Source: Viola odorata
Lineage: Eukaryota > Streptophyta > Magnoliopsida > Malpighiales > Violaceae
DNA length: 64,000 nt
NCBI GenBank assembly: GCA_963691705.1
Contig: OY829537.1
Location: 20,770,078-20,834,077, forward strand
Direction: 5' to 3'
Position numbers and translations under genes: made by a program. Under the pieces are notes generated by a model, which was not told the DNA's origin, did not search any database, and was given only the letters and a program-made list of their open reading frames with translations. Positions 22,456-32,998 of this stretch are shown piece by piece (position 1 is the first letter of the stretch; the number at the start of each line of letters is the position of its first letter).

Positions 22456-22878
22456 CTAATCGCCATCAGACCAAGAGATATCATAACAATAAACTACATC
22501 ATCATCTGAGAACGATAGCTCCCTACTGACGGGAGGCAAAGGCTCATCAACCCTTTTTCCTATGCGTATCATTGATCGGCCTGACTCCTCCTCAGCGGCT
22601 GGCGTCACCGTTTCAATGCCCGTGCAGGCAGGGAGAGCCATTTTTGGCGAATCATAAGGAAGAAGAGATGGTTCATCCCCCTTTTGAACAGAAGGGGCGG
22701 GAGAATTAAAAAGTGGTTCAGACACCCTTAAGGCTTTTTTCCTCAGCCTCTTGCAACCCCGCCGGTGGACGAACGGCCTCCACGGAGGCGATGGAGGAGG
22801 ATTGTCTGAATCTGGCGAAGTCGGAGGAGTTGGCGGAGAATCCCGCGCAGTAGTATCCAAAAAATAAGAATCAGCCAT
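22456..22878 (-). CDS. Tat antisense gene C: small proline-rich acidic-tailed protein
   Basis: Open frame of about 140 codons from ATG 22878 (MADSYFLDTTARDSPP) to a stop at 22456. An upstream in-frame ATG at 22986 would add 36 hydrophobic residues. I prefer 22878 because a TATA-like TATTTAAT lies at 22955-22948, about 70 bp upstream, a spacing like that of gene D. The sequence has PPTPPTSPDSDNPPPSPPWR, a basic patch (HRRGCKRLRKKALR) and an acidic tail with SFSDDDVVYCYDISWSDGD. I do not recognise a family. It sits between antisense genes B and D, all read on the same strand, and has no internal stop. Coding status rests on context and intact frame only. Confidence 0.5.
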   Translation of the reverse strand: MADSYFLDTTARDSPPTPPTSPDSDNPPPSPPWRPFVHRRGCKRLRKKALRVSEPLFNSPAPSVQKGDEPSLLPYDSPKMALPACTGIETVTPAAEEESGRSMIRIGKRVDEPLPPVSRELSFSDDDVVYCYDISWSDGD

Positions 22879-22947
22879 GAGATCACAGGCAACCTGCCAA
22901 GAGGAAAAATAAACAAGAAGATGAACGGAAATAGGGGAAAGGATCCC

Positions 22948-22955
22948 ATTAAATA
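22948..22955 (-). promoter_or_regulatory. TATA-like box of antisense gene C
   Basis: The minus strand reads GGCTATTTAATGGGA, about 70 bp before the ATG at 22878. It is a weaker match than the boxes of genes A and D. Confidence 0.4.
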
Positions 22956-22986
22956 GCCAAAAAAGGGGGAAAAACTTTTCGATCAT

Positions 22987-23360
22987 CCGACACGACTCTT
23001 GAGAACTAACAGGCGTACAACCTGGAGTGCCAATCTAGATTTGCAGTCACGCCTGTTGGAATCTCCCACAGATCGAGGAAAACCAAAAATTAGCCCAATC
23101 AGTTGACAATGAAGCGGCGGCGCAGAATTAATGCAGAATGGTTAGCGAGGAAACCGTCGTGAAAAAACCGTCCAATGACCGACTCGTTTTCAGTTGGGCT
23201 GAGGAGGCCTCCAACCGAAAAAAAGACAAATGGCGCATTGAAGAAGAAGAATAGTTGCAAGTGGCATAATAAAAACAGTTTATTTATTATGGCCTAACGG
23301 CCGAGAGGTACAGCAGCGTAAAAAGAAAAAAGAAAAAATGCTCAAAGGGAGCCACCGCCG
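22987..23360. other. Non-coding spacer between antisense genes C and D
   Basis: No supported frame on either strand. It includes TTTTCAGTTGGGCT near 23188, which recurs just before the 3' LTR near 24609. Confidence 0.45.
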
Positions 23361-23738
23361 TCAGGCGTCGGAACCAGCATCCTCGGGTATAATGGGAATG
23401 TCTCTCAGGGAGTCCATAACCAGAGTAAGGTCAGTAGAGGTGACCCTCATCCCCTTCAGGCAGCACCCCAGCATGTCCTTGCGTTACTGCAGCATGGTGA
23501 TCACCACTTGAATCCGAGCGATGGAGGTGGCCAACTTCGACAAGCTCTCTAAAGGACTAAAATCCTCCAGAGATGTAGCTCCCAGCCTGGAATGGAGTGG
23601 GGTCAGCATCCCTTGCAACTCCAAGATGTCCACGGAGGTCTTGATCAGCATGTTCTCTAGGAACCCGACGTCACCATCATTGAGGTTCTTGAGAGTATGG
23701 CCTTTGGAAAGGAGGAATTTTTTGGTCAAATGATCCAT
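23361..23738 (-). pseudogene. Tat antisense gene D: small helical protein, one internal stop
   Basis: From ATG 23738 (MDHLTKKFLLSKGHTLKNL) the frame runs 84 codons to a TAA at 23486-23484. It then continues in the same frame for another 40 codons (KGMRVTSTDLTLVMDSLRD, then PIIPEDAGSDA) to a TGA at 23361. The total is about 125 residues with a single interruption. The protein is rich in leucine and predicted helical (LENMLIKTSVDILELQGML). I recognise no family. A TATA box (TATAAAT) at 23800-23794, 56 bp before the ATG, supports independent transcription. It is the first of the four antisense genes counted from the 3' LTR. Confidence 0.5.
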
Positions 23739-23793
23739 GATGCAGATTATGAAAGAAAAAGATGAGATGAACTTGAGTGGAGAAAGCTCTCAG

Positions 23794-23800
23794 ATTTATA
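23794..23800 (-). promoter_or_regulatory. TATA box of antisense gene D
   Basis: The minus strand reads GCCTATAAATCTGAG, 56 bp upstream of the ATG at 23738, as expected for a TATA box with a short 5' UTR. Confidence 0.55.
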
Positions 23801-23979
23801 GGCTCCGAGAAATGGGCCTTTTAAAAGAGGAGGTCCTCAAAAGACGAGCCGCCCCGTTACTATCAAAGACCGATGGACCTGATTGGGAAATGAGGATCGA
23901 CGTCAGCGTGCTACTAAAGATGCTGGTACTCGAGAGGAGTACGAGCTAGAATCCTGGAAAACGCGAAGGAGCGCGATAT

Positions 23980-24165
23980 TAAAGGTAGCCATGACATAAA
24001 AACCGTACGATTGTAGGTATCCACAGTGTAAGGCCGCGTCGATGTCGCAGGTAGCTCCTAGCAGCGTAAAACCTCGCTGATATCGCGGGTATCTGGTGGT
24101 ATAAAGCCGCACAAATCGTAGGCAGCCGATGGCATAAAACCGCATCAATATCGCTGACTCCATGA
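23980..24165. repeat. Short tandem repeats near the Tat 3' LTR
   Basis: About four degenerate units of 40-50 bp built on GTAGCY...GCGTAAAACC..GCTGATATCGC: AAAAACCGTACGATTGTAGG, GTAAGGCCGCGTCGATGTCG, GCGTAAAACCTCGCTGATAT, and two more with ATAAAGCCGC and ATAAAACCGC. Non-coding. Confidence 0.6.
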
Positions 24166-24623
24166 GCGGAAAGGAAAGAAAGAACCCGCGTGTTCTCGAG
24201 ACCCTCTCCTGCGGTGACATCTATAGTGGTCCGTCAGCATCGACAACTCTCCTACAGCATGGACGAGTTTGTAACCTTGTGAGCGCTGCCGATGACCCAG
24301 GCAGGTTAATAACGCTAGGCGAAAGTGACACCCTAACGGTTCCGGACGAGTTAGCGGCGTCTCTCGCTGATTCCTTGACACCCCATGAGGACGGGTCTTT
24401 GGACAAGCACGAAGACCGGAATCCGCTTGCTCGGAGGAAAGCTCCCGACCTAGGCGTTGCCTATCGTTCAATCAATCTTTGTCGTATCGAAACAGACAAA
24501 GAAGCTCGATGATCCTACAAGCACATTGCCCTAAGAAGGAATGGATCCTCACCTAAGATCCCCGACATGAACAGAGAGCGATAGCCCTTGGTAAACACTC
24601 GGGCTCGTTTTCAGTTGGGCTTA
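24166..24623. other. Non-coding Tat region before the 3' LTR
   Basis: No supported gene. It ends TTTTCAGTTGGGCTTA directly before the LTR; this is not clearly purine-rich, so I cannot point to a convincing polypurine tract. Confidence 0.45.
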
Positions 24624-25197
24624 TGATAACAATTAAGACAATCCTAAGGGCATTGTGTTAATTATGACCCCTGAGGAGGACGGAATCCTATAGCCCTATC
24701 GGACATCTAAGCTATCGCCGCTAGACTATGAGGTGTTTTCTGGGATGGTCGACATCGGCGGGGGGAGGTCTCACGAGTCTCTGCACGCACGGCATCATCC
24801 CATCCCAGGGCAACCACGACACCACCCACGGAGTTATCGCCCCCGGCATCACCATGGGTATCGCCCTTGGCACCCTCCTCGGAGGTATTGCCCATGACGT
24901 CAGATCCAGGTATCGCCTGTGACGTCAGCCAGAGCGTTATCTTTCCGGGATATCACCTTTTTGCCCAGATATCGCCCCCAGCGGCCTATAAATACCCCCT
25001 CATTTTTAAAACATCAGGTAAGCCTAAAATTGCCCTCTAGAACCTCTGCTATTTTGAACCCCTTACTGACTTAAGCATCGGAGTGTCTACGCCAGAGCCC
25101 CCCCTCCGGTGCTTTGCAGGTGTGTCCGACGTCAGCTACAACGACTCTGACCAATAGTAGCCATCGTCCCGATCGTCTCAAAGATCGAATCTTATCA
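24624..25197 (+). repeat. 3' LTR of the Tat element
   Basis: 574 bp, the partner of 9302-9898. TATA box at 24987-24994. Two TGACGTCA palindromes (24895-24902 and 24920-24927); the 5' LTR keeps only one of them. Ends TTATCA before the target duplication TGTCT. Confidence 0.95.
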
Positions 25198-25997
25198 TGT
25201 CTATTCACCAGTTGCCAAATGAGGACTTTGGGGAGTATTATCAGAGGTATAAGAATTTGCAGGAGATATACCCGAATCATAACGTCTCTCCCTACAACCT
25301 CGTGCAATACTTTTATGACGGTATGTGTATCAAAGATAAATTAATGTTAGATGGAGCAGCTGGAGGCGTACTGCAGGATTGTACGCTGACAAGAGCGAAT
25401 GATTTGATCTAAACCTTGGCCAAGAACTGCTATCAAAATGGCTCAGGAGACAGAGAAACACCTACTGGTAATGTATCCGCAATTGAACAAAAATTAGATG
25501 AACTTTCTAATCGTTTTGATACTTTCTACACAGGACAATCACAGGTACAGGTACATCAGGCGCAACCAACCATGACATGTGGTGTATGCGGCCAGCAAGG
25601 ACACCATTCGGATCATTGTGTCTTGACCAATGAGACACCTGAAGAAGTTAGTGTCGTAATGCAATATCAGCAGCAGTATGGTAGATACCCACCTCATAAG
25701 CCTAGGTTCAGCCCAAATCAGTACAACAATAACCCAGGATGGAAAGAGAACACGAACTTTAATGTCATGGTTCATCAACCAAACCAATACCATGCCCAAC
25801 AACAACCACCACCTATGAACCTACAAAACTTCGTCCCTAGACCCAATGTACCACAACTTCCAGCCCCACAACAGCCCCTAATGCTTATTGGACCCTCAAT
25901 GGAAGACATGCTCAAACAATTTATGCAAACCACACAAGCTAGCATATCATCCATACAAAGAGAAGTGGCAGAGCTGAAAAACAACAAAAAAGAGTAG
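25198..25997 (+). pseudogene. Athila gag, second part with zinc knuckle
   Basis: Continues the gag frame cut at 9301. NEDFGEYYQRYKNLQEIYP and YNLVQYFYDGM match the end of the capsid in the minus-strand Athila relative. An in-frame TAA lies at 25410-25412. Then comes a nucleocapsid zinc knuckle CX2CX4HX4C (CGVCGQQGHHSDHC, about 25578-25619) and a Gln/Pro/Asn-rich stretch. An in-frame TAG at 25995 separates it from the protease part, which continues in the same frame. Both stops are decay; the minus-strand relative reads through the equivalent positions. Confidence 0.88.
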
Positions 25998-26039
25998 GGA
26001 GGATGGTTACCATCCACCACGGTTGATAACCTGAAGCAT

Positions 26040-29000
26040 AATGTCAGTTCTATGACGTTGAGAAGTGGAAAAAAAATTCTAGACAAAGATGACTCTTCCA
26101 AAAGCCTGGGGAAGAGTCGACCAGAGGCAGTTCCACCGCCACCAGAATTCAAACCAAAAATGAAGGTAATTCCAGAAAATCCAGTTCCAGAGACGTTTAT
26201 GAGAAAGGAAAACCAGGTAATCCCTCTTCCTTTTCCTAAAAAGGCTGAAAAGTCTAAGAAGGCAAAGGAAGAGAAGACTATTTTAGATATTTTTCAAAAA
26301 GTAGCCATAAATATTCCTTTACTTGATATGATAGCGCAAGTGCCCAAATATGCCAAGTTTCTTAAAGATTTATGCACTAATAAACAGAAGCTTTCAGGTA
26401 TAGAAAGGGTCAACTTGAATGAGAATGTGTCTACTATCTTTCAGAAGAAATTGCCCAACAAATGCAAGGATGGAGGAACCTTCATCATACCTTGCAAGAT
26501 TGGAGATCAGACCATTGAAAAGGCGCTGTGTGATCTAGGCGCGGGGATAAATGTCATATCACTAACCCTTTTTAAATCTCTTAACATCGGGAAATTAGTA
26601 GACACTAGACTTGTTATTCAACTAGCTGATAGGTCGATTATTTATCCCGTTGGAGTTATAAAAGGTGTTTTGGTTCAAGTGAATGATTTTATATTCCCTG
26701 CTGATTTTTATGTTGTGGATATGGAAAATGACCATACGAGTAAGTCAATTGAAATTTTGTTAGGAAGACCCTTTTTGAGAATGGCTAGGGCGAAGATTGA
26801 TGTGTTTAGTGGATGCTTAACTTTAGAGTTTTATGGTGAAACCATTACTTTCAATATGTATGACGCTATGCGATTTCCTGACGACATACATTGTGTTAAT
26901 TTTATGGATGTCATAGACTCAGATGTTGAGGACATTTATGAGATTAATACCACTGACCCCTTGGATTTCGTTCTTAGCAGAGGTATTGATCAGCCAAGAC
27001 TTGAAGAAATGGAAGCAAACTTCGAAATCAAAGAAGAAATCAAAGACACTGTCTTTGCACTTGATACTTCCAATTCTCTCAATTCTGTTATTGTTCCCAA
27101 GGATATTGAACTTCCAGTAACTCACAATATGCTCCTCTCTTCAATTTTGCAGGCCCCTGATTTGGAGCTGAAATCCTTGCCAGATCACTTAAAGTACTCT
27201 TTCCTATGCCTGGGGAAGAGTCTGCCAGTGATTATTTCCAGCAAGTTGACTAAGCTAGAGGAAGAAAGACTTTTGCGAGTACTGAAAGATCACAAGGAAG
27301 CTATCAGTTGGACCATAGCTGATATAAAGGGAATCTCACCTTCCATTTGCATGCATAAAATCCACCTTGTGGAGGATTGTAAAACCGTGAGACAACCTCA
27401 AAGGAGGCTAAATCCTCCTATTATGGAGGTGGTTAAAAAGGAGATTTTGAAACTCCTTGATGCGGGTGTTATTTACCCCATATCTGATAGTACTTGGGTG
27501 AGTCCTGTGCAGGTTGTACCCAAGAAAACCGGGATCACGGTGGTTGAGAACAGCGAGGGACAAATGGTGCCAACTTGAGTACAAAACGGATGGAGAGTGT
27601 GCATCGATTATCGAAGGCTCAACATAGCGACGAGGAAGGATCATTTCCCTCTTCCCTTCATCGACCAGATGCTAGAGAGACTCTTAGGTAAGTCTCACTA
27701 CTGTTGTCTCGATGGGTATTCTGGTTTTCACCAAATACCCGTCGCAGTTGAGGACCAAGACAAAACTACTTTTACATGCCTGTTTGGGACTTTCGCATAT
27801 AAACGCATGCCCTTTGGACTTTGCAATGCACCTGGAACTTTCCAAAGGTGTATGATGAGCAAATTTTCTGATTTCATCGAAAAAGGAATTGAAGTCTTTA
27901 TAGATGATTTTACCGTTTACGGTAATTCATTTGATGAATGTTTAGAAAATCTAGAGAAATTTTTAAACGCTATTTGGAAACTAATCTTGTGCTAAATTAT
28001 GAAAAATGTCATTTTATGGTTGATTATAGATTAGTTCTATGATACATTATTTCCCGTAAAGGAATTGAGGTCGATAAAGCTAAAATAGATGTCATAGAGT
28101 CATTGCCTTACCCAACATGTGTGCGCAAAGTGCGCTCTTTTCTTGGCCATGTAGGGTTCTATAGAAGATTCATCAAGGACTTTTCGAAGGTGGCTGCACC
28201 CTTATATAAATTATTACAAAAGGATGTAGAATTTCAGTTTGGAGAGGATTGCAAGAAGGCGTTTGATGAGCTTAAAAGGAAACTAACCACGGCGCCTGTA
28301 ATCCAATCTCCCAATTGGGATTTACCTTTCGAAATAATGTGTGATGCTTCTAACAATTGTGTAGGTGTTGTTTTGGGCCAAAAGGATGGGAAGGAACCTC
28401 ATGTCATTTATTACGCATCGAGGACGCTAGATGAGGCGCAGAAAAATTACACAACCACTGAGAAAGAGCTGTTTGCGGTTATTTTTGCCTTAGATAAATT
28501 TCAGTCATATTTACTTGGAACTAAGGTTATTATTTATTTTGACCATGCAGCTTTGCGCCCTTTATTGGTGAAGAAGGAGGCGAAACCAAGGCTGATCAGG
28601 TGGATTCTCCTTCTACAAGAATTCGACATCGAAATACGAGACAAGAGTGGTAAGGAGAACTCAGTGGCAGATCACTTAAGTAGGATCTTTATGAATCCGG
28701 ACCCCCTAGTTGTGAGGGATGAATTCCCTGATGAGGGACTTTTCCAAATCCAAGAGAGGACACCATGGTACGCTGATATCGCTAACTTCTTAGCGTCAGG
28801 TAAGTTTGAAGGTGAGTTGTCTTCTCGAGAAAAAGAAAAAAGAAAAAGAGATTCTACACATTACGTATGGGATAATCCTTACATGTGGAATATTGGCAAG
28901 GATCAGATGATCAGACGTTGTGTGCCTGAACACGAGATGGAAGAAATCTTAGTATTTTGTCATTCTCATGCTTGTGGAGGTCACTTTGGACCTAAACAAA

Positions 29001-30058
29001 CAACCATAAAGATACTAGAATCTGGATTTTATTGGCCTTCCTTATTCAAAGATTGCCACATGTTTTGTAGGAGTTTCTCTAACTGCCAAAGAACTGGTAA
29101 TATCTCCTCTAAAAATCAGATGCCACAATATCCTATTTTAGCATGTGAGGTTTTTGAGGTCTGGGGAATAGACTTTATGGGTCCTTTCCCCAGGTCTGGG
29201 GGAAACCAATATATTCTGCTTGCTGTAGATTATCTTTCTAAGTGGGTCGAAGCTAAAGCCACTATGGCTGATGATGCTAAGACAGTAGTCTCATTTTTGA
29301 AATCTCATGTGTTGAACAGGTTTGGAGTACCGAAGGTTATCCTTAGCGATAGAGGTACTCATTTTCGTAATAGAGTACTCATGTCTCTATTTACAAAATA
29401 TGGTATCTACCACAGGACGTCAACCGCTTATCACCCTTAAACCAATGGACAAGCAGAGGTTTCGAACAGAGAGATTAAGTCAATCCTCACGAAGACAGTG
29501 AATCCCGAGAGGAAAGACTGGAGTCAAAGGCTTGACGACGTATTATGGGCTTACCGAACAGCCTACAAAACTCCAATCGGGACCACTCCCTACAAGCTCG
29601 TTTATGGGAAATCATGCCATCTCCCTGTGGAGATTGAGTACAAGTCATACTGGGTCATCCGTCAATGCAATCTCAACATGAAGACAACTGGTTTAGAGAG
29701 GAAGCTTCAAATGCATGAGTTGGAGGAATTGAGGCATGATGCCTATGAAAATTTTGAGATCGTCAAGGAAAAAACCAAGAAATACCATGATCGTTTAATT
29801 AAACATAAACAATTTTTTGTTGGACAGAAGGTCCTTTTGTTTAATTCTAGACTTAGGATTTTTTCAGGAAAACTAAAGTCTAGGTGGACTGGACCATATG
29901 TTATTTCTAAAGTTTTTCCTTATGGTGCAGTTGACATTCAGGATACAAAGACAGGGGTGATCTTCAAGGTTAATGGACAGAGGTTGAAACCTTTTTATGA
30001 AGGATTTCAACCATGCACAGTGGACAAGCTCCAACTTCAACCACCACCAGCGATTTGA
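26040..30058 (+). pseudogene. Athila pol: protease, RT, RNase H, integrase
   Basis: Same frame as gag. The protease has CDLGAGINVISL (near 26525) and EILLGRPFLRM. RT starts near 27380 (VRQPQRRLNPPIMEVVKKEI); an in-frame TGA sits at 27576. The YxDD box is FIDDF (near 27900). A one-base frameshift near 27960 is followed by an in-frame TGA at 28040. RNase H has [15 protein letters not shown] and the chain [18 protein letters not shown]. Integrase has the HHCC finger ([11 protein letters not shown]...), D in [11 protein letters not shown] in LSDRGTHF and E in [11 protein letters not shown]; a TAA at 29438 falls just before the latter. The GPY-type C-terminus ([16 protein letters not shown]) ends at TGA 30056. 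No chromodomain, as expected for Athila. Confidence 0.93.
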
Positions 30059-30396
30059 TCGAAAATCATGTCCAGTCCGAGACTATAAACCAGGACGCTT
30101 CATGGGAGAACCCATGTCTTTTTAATATTTTCAATTTTTAATTAATTAATTTTATTTTATTTTTATTTTTATTTTATTTTTATATTATTTCTATCTTCTT
30201 CCCTGTCAATAAAAATTATCATGGAGTTTGATGTATTGATTTTATGGGCTTAAGTCACATGAGCCCATTATCCTTCATCACCTTGCCGTTCACCCAATTC
30301 CCCTTTATTCAAACAATTAACAAAAATCAAACCATCTTCTTCTACCTCCCGTAACCCTAGCCGCTGCCCCTCACATCCAAACACGCAGCCATTGCC
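30059..30396. other. Spacer between Athila pol and ORF3
   Basis: AT-rich, with TTTTATTTTTATTTTTATTT runs near 30150 and no frame. It may hold a splice acceptor or promoter for ORF3, but I cannot locate one with confidence. Confidence 0.4.
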
Positions 30397-32305
30397 ATGG
30401 TACTCACAAGAGCCGCAAGCAACAGCACAAGACCCAACCCCAAGCGAAAGAATGCAGCCCCAACGTCACCCTCGTCGTCGATTCAATTGGAGGACGACGT
30501 GGAGGAGACCAATGTCGACTCCAGCAGCCTCAGTCGAGACCAGCCATCCTCTCCTCCGCTAGATCCAGTGAAAAACCCGCGGGTTCCAGCCCCTCCAGTA
30601 CCCTCGTCGCAAACCGCCACTCCAACGCCGGCGTCGCGACCGTCCCATCAACCAGCGCGGGCGACTGCCCCGCCGCGACTGTCACCAACCACCAGCTGCC
30701 CCCTCAGCCCGACAGAGAGTCAAGAATCACAAGACCCAGTCAACCTCGACTTGGGCGAATGGGGTTCGGGTTCAATATCAGATAGCTCCGGCGAGGAAAC
30801 AACCTCCGACCCTACCTTCAAATCAGTCCCGTCGGAGCATATAGAGGAATCGGCTGGAGATTCTGACGAAATCCCCCTGTGTCACTTGAGACACATGAAA
30901 TTGAAAGGGAAGGTGGGTGAAAAAAGGAAGAACAGTCGTCCCCCAAGGCCAAAATCAAAGCAGGTCAAGCAGCGAGCCCAACGGTCCACCCTCGGATTCA
31001 GAGGACATTCCTTTGGAGCAGACGGGTCATATCAGGGCAAAGGACAAATCAAGGAGCAGCAAACGATCATATGAGGTAAAACCAGCCTTGGAAAACCTCC
31101 ATGGCTGGTTGAATTTCATTGATTCAGATTTTCTTAATAAATTACTTGTTAAGTATAATTGCCGTGTATCTAAATGTGCTGTTTTGGATTTTTACTTGTT
31201 GGGTAAATTGAAAATTGCTGATGCTGTGACTGAGTTGATTGAGAACATTGGTTGGGAGTCTCTATTTTTCATGCAGCATCCATGATATTTAGAACTGATT
31301 TTAGAATTTTGCTCATCATTTTGGTTGAAATCTAAGAGTAAAAATGCTTTGTGTGGTGCTAAGGAGGTTAATTTTCGGTTAATGAACCAGTACTCTCACC
31401 TTTCTATCGATGAATGCAATCTTTTGCTAGGTTATGTGCATGACAGCGAATTAAGTTCAGCTTGGTATGTAAATTGTTTGGCTGATTACCCTGACTCTTC
31501 CATCTTTAACAAAGATGAAGCCTATAGGCAATTAACTAGGAATCCAATGGCTGTTTTTAATGATCGTCATGCTAAGGCTCATGTTATAGCTGGCCTGCCC
31601 TTGAGAGTGTTACACAGGTGCCTGGCTTATACCTTCTCTAGGAAGAGTGCTTCCGGGATAATATCCAAATAGGAGTTATTCATCATGTGGTGCATGATGA
31701 ATAAGCGTAAACTTAACTTGGGTTTTTGGGTTAGCCAACAATTTGGAAATGCTAGGACATTCATGCCTATGGGTTCCTTAATTACTGCTATTGCTGTTAA
31801 ACAAGGTTTTATCACTGCACACACCAACTTGTTCAAGTCTTGTGATTTAAAATTGCTAGATTTACGCACTTTGAATTCCATGGGATACTTTCACTTGAGA
31901 AATGGTATTGTGTACAGTAATACAGGATTTACGCCGTGTGCCAACTATATTTTTGGACAAAACAACAGAGGCGTCGAGTTCAGGTTTGCAGAAGAAGAAG
32001 AAGAAGTTGCTGCCACTGAACAGGCCCAAACAACGGACATTCCTCCAGCTCCAGCAGCGGCAGAAGCTGAAGCAGACCTTCCCAGGCACGAGGGAGAGGA
32101 GATTTCTTTGTCTAGGCTGATGCGAAAGCTGGACGAGCAGCAGAGGAAGATGGACGAACAACAGAGGCTGATAGAAGAACAGTCCACCCTCTACAAGAAG
32201 CTGTTTGACGAGCAGGATAAGAAGCTGAATAAACTTCTAGACGAGCAGAAGCACACCAATGCGCTCAACATGAAGCTGATCGTGATACTTTACCCACAAC
32301 CATGA
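30397..32305 (+). pseudogene. Athila ORF3 (ATHILA ORF-1 family protein)
   Basis: ATG at 30397 in a good plant context (GCCATGG). The first 200 codons are Ser/Pro/Thr-rich with acidic blocks. The frame shifts between about 30975 and 31020, then gives YEVKPALENLHGWLNFIDSD and VSKCAVLDFYLLGKL. Next, in one frame with a TGA at 31283 and a TAG at 31670, come LMNQYSHLSIDECNLLLGYV, ARTFMPMGSLITAIAVKQGF and YFHLRNGIVYSNTGF. The C-terminus is a coiled coil (RKLDEQQRKMDEQQRLIEEQ). It matches the extra ORF of Athila elements (Pfam ATHILA type), a protein of unproven function sometimes called env-like. No signal peptide or membrane segment is seen here. The stop at 32303 precedes the hairpin and purine tract. 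Confidence 0.8.
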
Positions 32306-32376
32306 CTTCCCCGGGTACATTCTTTCCTTTTTTTATTTCTTTTATTTCTGTTTTCGTTGTGTTTTTTCCCTTTCTC

Positions 32377-32396
32377 ACACTTTGAGGACAAAGTGT
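32377..32396 (+). promoter_or_regulatory. Conserved hairpin ACACTTTG-AGGA-CAAAGTGT near the Athila 3' end
   Basis: A perfect 8 bp stem with loop AGGA, 72 bp after the ORF3 stop and 4 bp before a purine-rich tract. The minus-strand Athila relative has the same hairpin at 43500-43481 with a different stem sequence (ACACAATG/CATTGTGT) and the same loop. Role unknown. Confidence 0.7.
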
Positions 32397-32400
32397 CATC

Positions 32401-32415
32401 TAGTGTGGGGGAGGA
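32401..32415 (+). other. Internal polypurine-like tract of the Athila element
   Basis: TAGTGTGGGGGAGGA. The minus-strand relative has AAGTGTGGGGAGGGAG at the same place (about 43476-43461) and again directly before its 3' LTR, so this motif is probably a priming tract or a duplicate of one. Confidence 0.55.
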
Positions 32416-32528
32416 ATTTTTGTGTTGAACATGGCTGTTTTGAATGTTAGTTTGCGTCAGTTATTGAGTCTTTTTCCAAACATATCATTTTATATCACTC
32501 TTTCTCTGTTGGCCAACGTTTTTGTCTC

Positions 32529-32533
<5 letters not shown>

Positions 32534-32585
<52 letters not shown>
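32534..32585. repeat. (AT)n microsatellite
   Basis: About 50 bp of alternating A and T in the non-coding region following the Athila purine tract. Confidence 0.9.
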
Positions 32586-32587
<2 letters not shown>

Positions 32588-32647
32588 AAATACATATATT
32601 ATGAAACGATGGTAATATAGTTTAATTAGTGAAAAATGATATAATTA

Positions 32648-32967
32648 TGTTACCTGGATGCCAAACAAGCAGACGGTAACCATACCCAACCATGAATGCA
32701 AGGAAACCATATGTTCTAACCCCTACTTAGCCGCATTTCATTATCATTTGTGCCTTTGTGTGAATCTTGTTCTGCCTATACGATTATAAGCTTATGTGAT
32801 GTTGTGCCTATGGAATGCTTATAAATTTTCTTGTGTTGGCTATTAAACTATTTGCTCCTTTTGTGGATGCAGAACTAAGGTAGGATTGAAAGGCTGGTTT
32901 GTGTAACAAGACCTCACAAACGCCGCACAAACGCAATCCTTTTGGGTTCAAGGATTGCTTCGTGACA
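32648..32967 (+). repeat. Probable 5' LTR of the chromovirus-like element (left edge uncertain)
   Basis: Right edge TGACA at 32967, three bases before the primer site. TGTTACCTGG at 32648 is the best candidate for a TG start. TATAAAT lies at 32820-32826. The true left edge could lie anywhere between about 32430 and 32700. Confidence 0.45.
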
Positions 32968-32969
32968 GT

Positions 32970-32981
32970 TGGTAGCAGAGC
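32970..32981 (+). other. Primer-binding site, tRNA-iMet type with one mismatch
   Basis: TGGTAGCAGAGC differs at one base from the common iMet primer complement TGGTATCAGAGC. Confidence 0.65.
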
Positions 32982-32998
32982 TATATTCGATCTCTTTC

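Larger units (their letters stand above)
9302..25197 (+). mobile_element. Tat-clade Ty3/gypsy retrotransposon with an antisense gene cluster (15.9 kb)
   Basis: Bounded by two LTRs that start TGATAACAATTAAG and end CGAATCTTATCA, flanked by TGTCC (9297-9301) and TGTCT (25198-25202), a 5 bp target duplication with one transition. Order: LTR, gag-protease, RT, RNase H, second RNase H, integrase, tandem repeats, antisense genes A, B, C and D, second repeat zone, LTR. The second RNase H and antisense ORFs downstream of pol are hallmarks of the Tat lineage. LTRs differ at roughly 5% by eye, so it is among the older insertions. Many in-frame stops in gag and two in pol. Confidence 0.93.
7240..32647 (+). 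mobile_element. Athila-clade Ty3/gypsy retrotransposon, 3' LTR missing, interrupted by the Tat element
   Basis: The order 5' LTR, tRNA-Asp type primer site, gag, protease, RT, RNase H, integrase and a third ORF is that of Athila elements. The Tat insertion at 9302-25197 splits gag, and the 5 bp target duplication (TGTCC/TGTCT) lets the two gag halves be followed across it. The 3' side runs into a chromovirus-like LTR and no second LTR is present, so the 3' LTR was lost together with part of the chromovirus. Multiple in-frame stops in gag, pol and ORF3 mark it as old. The right limit (about 32430-32700) is uncertain. Confidence 0.85.
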
